Part shown: positions 63,015 through 64,000 of the stretch, piece after piece
Position numbering within the stretch: the stretch's first letter is position 1
Layout of the letters: the number at the start of each line of letters is the position of its first letter
Assembly: GCA_913062815.1 (NCBI GenBank)
Contig: CAJXWZ010000009.1
Location: 109,371 to 173,370 of the forward strand
Length of the DNA: 64,000 nt
Source of the DNA: an uncultured Colwellia sp.
GTDB lineage: Bacteria; Pseudomonadota; Gammaproteobacteria; Enterobacterales; Alteromonadaceae
Direction: 5' to 3'
Program-made: the position numbers and the translations under genes
The notes under the pieces: generated by a model
Told to the model about the DNA's origin: nothing
What the model saw: the letters and a program-made list of their open reading frames with translations, nothing else
The model's database searches: none

Positions 63015-63302
63015 TTAAGCTACTGAAAGATTAACTCTTTCTCGTAATTCTTTACCTGGTTTAAAATGTGGTACGTATTTACCACTTAACTCTACTGAGT
63101 CACCAGTTTTAGGATTTCTACCAACCCTAGGAGCACGATAATGCAATGAAAAACTACCAAACCCTCTAATTTCAATGCGGTCACCTTTAGATAAAGATTG
63201 CGCCATTAATTCTAAGATTTCTTTAATCGATTGTTCTACATCTCTAGCTGACAAATGAGATAACTTATCGGCTAATTTTTCAATGAGTTCTGATTTGGTC
63301 AT
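63015..63302 (-). CDS. ihfB: Integration host factor beta subunit
   Basis: The 95-residue HU/IHF-fold protein has [14 protein letters not shown] at the start, [17 protein letters not shown], and the DNA-intercalating [14 protein letters not shown] arm. It forms IHF with IhfA and bends DNA. It lies downstream of rpsA as in E. coli. Confidence 0.97.
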   Translation of the reverse strand: MTKSELIEKLADKLSHLSARDVEQSIKEILELMAQSLSKGDRIEIRGFGSFSLHYRAPRVGRNPKTGDSVELSGKYVPHFKPGKELRERVNLSVA

Positions 63303-63350
63303 TTGACCCTCCAGTATTCATCTAGCTACGTGCTAATGAGGTTAATATAA

Positions 63351-63374
63351 GAGGGGAATATAAATATTCTCCTC
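63351..63374 (-). other. Hairpin between rpsA and ihfB
   Basis: GAGGGGAATAT and ATATTCTCCTC pair at 10 of 11 positions around two bases. No clear T-run follows, so it may be a processing or attenuation structure and not a full terminator. Confidence 0.5.
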
Positions 63375-63455
63375 CCCTGTTTCTCTAAGTTTAATAAAAA
63401 TTAGAAAAAGTGCAAAGAATTCAAACTAATAATTTACTATTAACGAGTATTTAAA

Positions 63456-64000
63456 TTAGTTTTTAGCGTTTTTAAACGCTGCTGCCATAGCACTTAAACC
63501 AGTTTCTTCAACTTGGTTTAGGGTATCCATAGCTTCACGTTCGTCAGCTTGGTCTTTCGCTTTGATAGATAAACTAATAGTACGGTTCTTACGATCCACA
63601 CCCATAAACTTAGCTTCAACATCGTCACCAACTTTCAATACTGTAGATGCATCTTCAACACGTTCTACAGAAATATCGCTAACACGCAAGTAACCTTCAA
63701 CACTTTCGGCTAACTCAATCGTTGCACCTTTAGCATCAACTGCTGTTACTTTACCGTTAACAATAGCACCTTTTTTCTTATCTGTCAGATACATATTGAA
63801 TGGGTCATCTTCAGCTTGTTTAACACCAAGAGAGATACGCTCACGCTCAGGGTCAACTTGAAGTACGATTGCATCGATTTCATCGCCTTTCTTATAATCA
63901 CGAACAGCTTCTTCACCGCCAGCCCATGAAATATCAGATAAGTGAACTAAACCATCTATGCCGCCATCAAGACCAATGAAGATACCAAAGTCAGTGATTG
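63456..64000 (-). CDS. rpsA: 30S ribosomal protein S1, C-terminal part (runs off right edge)
   Basis: About 181 C-terminal residues are visible, continuing beyond the window edge. Two S1 RNA-binding repeats can be seen. One has [25 protein letters not shown] and [11 protein letters not shown]. The other has [28 protein letters not shown] and [12 protein letters not shown]. The tail [12 protein letters not shown] is the typical S1 end. The open frame continues past an internal ATG at 63794, which is not the start. Confidence 0.97.
   Translation of the reverse strand, partial: ITDFGIFIGLDGGIDGLVHLSDISWAGGEEAVRDYKKGDEIDAIVLQVDPERERISLGVKQAEDDPFNMYLTDKKKGAIVNGKVTAVDAKGATIELAESVEGYLRVSDISVERVEDASTVLKVGDDVEAKFMGVDRKNRTISLSIKAKDQADEREAMDTLNQVEETGLSAMAAAFKNAKN

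Overview
The window looks like a chromosomal segment of a marine gammaproteobacterium of the Alteromonadales, probably Colwelliaceae (Colwellia/Thalassotalea type). The base composition is AT-rich. The housekeeping blocks match that group: rpsA-ihfB-lapA-lapB-pyrF, tusDCBE, yccA, gapA and gnd. The accessory part is rich in TonB-dependent receptors, lipoproteins and exported hydrolases. Taxonomy is inferred from gene content and protein resemblance only.

Layout. 0-6.5 kb: a nucleoside/nucleotide scavenging locus. It holds a large TonB-dependent receptor, a decayed exported nuclease/phosphatase remnant, deoD and a RutR-like TetR regulator. The same palindrome, AAACCTGTCA-N4-TGACAGGTTT, occurs three times in front of these units. 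6.7-8 kb: a transposase remnant, a small exported protein and a terminator. 8-16 kb: an exported glycosidase-like/C39-like cell-wall enzyme, then an aldehyde dehydrogenase - guanidinobutyrase - LuxR - M1 peptidase operon. 16-30 kb: a TonB receptor, an MFS transporter, exported glycosidase-like and phosphodiester-glycosidase lipoproteins, a FAD oxidoreductase, an amidase with a C39-like protein, and an NhaC transporter with a VanX-type D,D-dipeptidase. 30-45 kb: lysA-anmK, an amidase-like lipoprotein, a five-gene MurNAc operon (symporter, kinase, murQ, namZ, D-lactate dehydrogenase) and divergent nagZ-nagX. 45-51.6 kb: a DUF1445 gene, pxpABC, a DUF4392 D-glutamate cyclase, a D-amino acid aminotransferase, an NlpC/P60 lipoprotein and a solute-binding protein. 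51.6-52.3 kb: a second transposase remnant and tRNA-Ser. 52.4-64 kb: housekeeping genes.

How it fits together. Between about 8 and 51 kb nearly every chemical part of peptidoglycan has a dedicated enzyme. Glycan strands are met by NamZ, NagZ and the glycosidase-like proteins. AnmK handles anhydroMurNAc; MurNAc passes through symporter, kinase and MurQ. The D-lactate released by MurQ is met by a D-lactate dehydrogenase in the same operon. Stem peptides are met by C39-like, NlpC/P60-like and amidase-like proteins, D-Ala-D-Ala by VanX, meso-DAP by LysA, and D-glutamate by DUF4392/DUF1445/PxpABC and an aminotransferase. I read this as a peptidoglycan-utilisation island that treats cell wall as food.

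Many of its units are tied together by a second palindrome with invariant core TATCG-N7-CGATA. I found six copies, all in intergenic regions, in front of five transcription units. A LuxR-type regulator inside the cluster is the leading candidate to bind it. Two 27-bp direct repeats, each abutting half of an IS3-type orfA remnant, flank the 44.8-kb segment and may mark its borders.
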